Assembly: GCA_030450655.1 (NCBI GenBank)
Contig: JAKDIE010000101.1
Location: 1-5,701, forward strand
Direction: 5' to 3'
Length of the DNA stretch: 5,701 nt
Source: Ruaniaceae bacterium
GTDB lineage: Bacteria; Actinomycetota; Actinomycetes; Actinomycetales; Actinomycetaceae
This document shows, in pieces, positions 5,050-5,701 of the stretch. A model generated the notes under the pieces. The model was given only the letters and a program-made list of their open reading frames with translations. It searched no databases and had not been told where the DNA came from. A program made the position numbers and the translations under genes. The stretch's first letter is position 1, and each line of letters opens with the position of its first letter.

Positions 5050-5701
5050 TATCGGCAATGCGCAGGAGTTCCTGATCGATCACCCGTGACATGGCCTCGG
5101 CGTCGAGGAAGCCGCCGATGTACTGGTAGTTCACGATGAACTGCGGGGTTGCCGCGCGGCCGAACACGGTCATGGCGTTCTCGTAGGAGGCGTTGACTGC
5201 CGCGAGGATTTCCTCGCTGTCGAGGGCCGCCTCAAACGCCGCCAGATCGGGAACTGCGATACTGCCGGCGAGCGCCAGGATGTTCTCCCGCGAAAGGTCC
5301 GTGCCGCCGTCGACCGCCTGATACTCCATGATCGCGTGGTTCATCTCGCGGAAGAGCCCCTGCTCTCCCGCTGCCTGCGCGGCCACCGCGAGATCGAGGG
5401 ACTCCTCTTGGAACACGGGGAAATCGTTCCATTCGATACGAACGAGGCCATCGTCGATGTAGTGCTGGATGCCCGGGATCGTCTCGATCGCGAACTGTTG
5501 GCAGTAGCCGCACCGGTAATCGGCCCATTCGGCGATCACCACAGGGGCATCCACGGCGCCCATCGCCGTTGGGTCATCCGCGTCGCGGCGAATTTGCGCC
5601 TGCATGAGGGCGACGAGTTCGGCAGTGGGCAGATCGGGATACGGCTTCGCGTCCGGATCTGCGGCGGTGTCCTCCCCTTCGGCCGGCGTGCCCTCGCCCT
5701 C
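5042..5701 (-). CDS. DsbA-family thiol-disulfide oxidoreductase, N-terminus beyond the window
   Basis: This is the C-terminal 219 residues of a thioredoxin-fold protein expected to act outside the membrane on protein disulfides. Numbering from the right edge, residues 1-25 are an acidic Ala/Gly/Pro/Glu-rich linker. The fold begins near residue 50 with APVVIAEWADYRCGYC. The redox motif CGYC is at 64-67 (5501-5512). A helical insert follows, then AATPQFIVN with the cis-proline loop T185-P186, and GGFLDAEA. This is the usual DsbA order. The frame stays open to the right edge with no stop, so the internal Met at 5605 is unlikely to be the true start. A signal or membrane anchor upstream is expected from the linker but cannot be seen. 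No other cysteines are visible. Partner proteins are unknown: it could be an oxidase (DsbA-like) or a dedicated maturation factor. Confidence 0.9.
   Translation of the reverse strand, partial: EGEGTPAEGEDTAADPDAKPYPDLPTAELVALMQAQIRRDADDPTAMGAVDAPVVIAEWADYRCGYCQQFAIETIPGIQHYIDDGLVRIEWNDFPVFQEESLDLAVAAQAAGEQGLFREMNHAIMEYQAVDGGTDLSRENILALAGSIAVPDLAAFEAALDSEEILAAVNASYENAMTVFGRAATPQFIVNYQYIGGFLDAEAMSRVIDQELLRIADNG

Noticed and set aside
1..5701. A defence, mobile or otherwise novel multi-gene system.
   Set aside because: All six genes fall into familiar housekeeping or enzyme families with uniform base composition. No integrase, transposase, toxin-antitoxin pair, CRISPR array or nuclease is visible.

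Overview
This window reads as a gene-dense, GC-rich actinobacterial chromosome segment. The reasons are strong G/C preference at third codon positions, GTG starts, an E. coli-type adenylosuccinate lyase beside a ketopantoate reductase, and several starts that sit directly behind a TANNNT -10 box with no room for a Shine-Dalgarno site (leaderless transcription). Protein style suggests something near the Actinomycetaceae, but that is an impression and not a measurement.

Layout, left to right. (1) 152-820 (+): a DedA-family membrane protein behind a probable leaderless promoter. (2) 847-3147 (-): a two-gene unit, panE-like (ketopantoate reductase, 2281-3147) followed by purB (adenylosuccinate lyase, 847-2268). 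They are 12 nt apart in the same reading frame, and a TAGCCT box lies 6 nt before the panE ATG. (3) 3148-3343: a 196-bp divergent intergenic region holding two clear inverted repeats, one with 21-bp arms and one with 12-bp perfect arms. (4) 3344-3973 (+): a CYTH-domain (triphosphate tunnel) protein with a forced GTG start. (5) 4076-5038 (+): a PfkB/ribokinase-fold sugar or nucleoside kinase with a good Shine-Dalgarno site and a long leader. (6) 5042-5701 (-): the C-terminal 219 residues of a DsbA-like thiol-disulfide protein whose N-terminus lies beyond the right edge.

The genes do not form one pathway. PurB works in purine synthesis, PanE in pantothenate/CoA synthesis, DedA and the DsbA-like protein at or outside the membrane, and the CYTH and PfkB proteins are probably phosphate-chemistry enzymes of unknown substrate. 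I found no mobile element, CRISPR array, rRNA, convincing tRNA or convincing terminator. Both convergent junctions (821-846 and 5039-5041) are very short and lack an obvious intrinsic terminator.

I do not see strong evidence for a new multi-gene system. The points most worth a second look are the kinase's GAGE in place of the family's GAGD catalytic motif, the structured intergenic region at 3203-3327, and the leaderless promoter geometry recurring at three genes.
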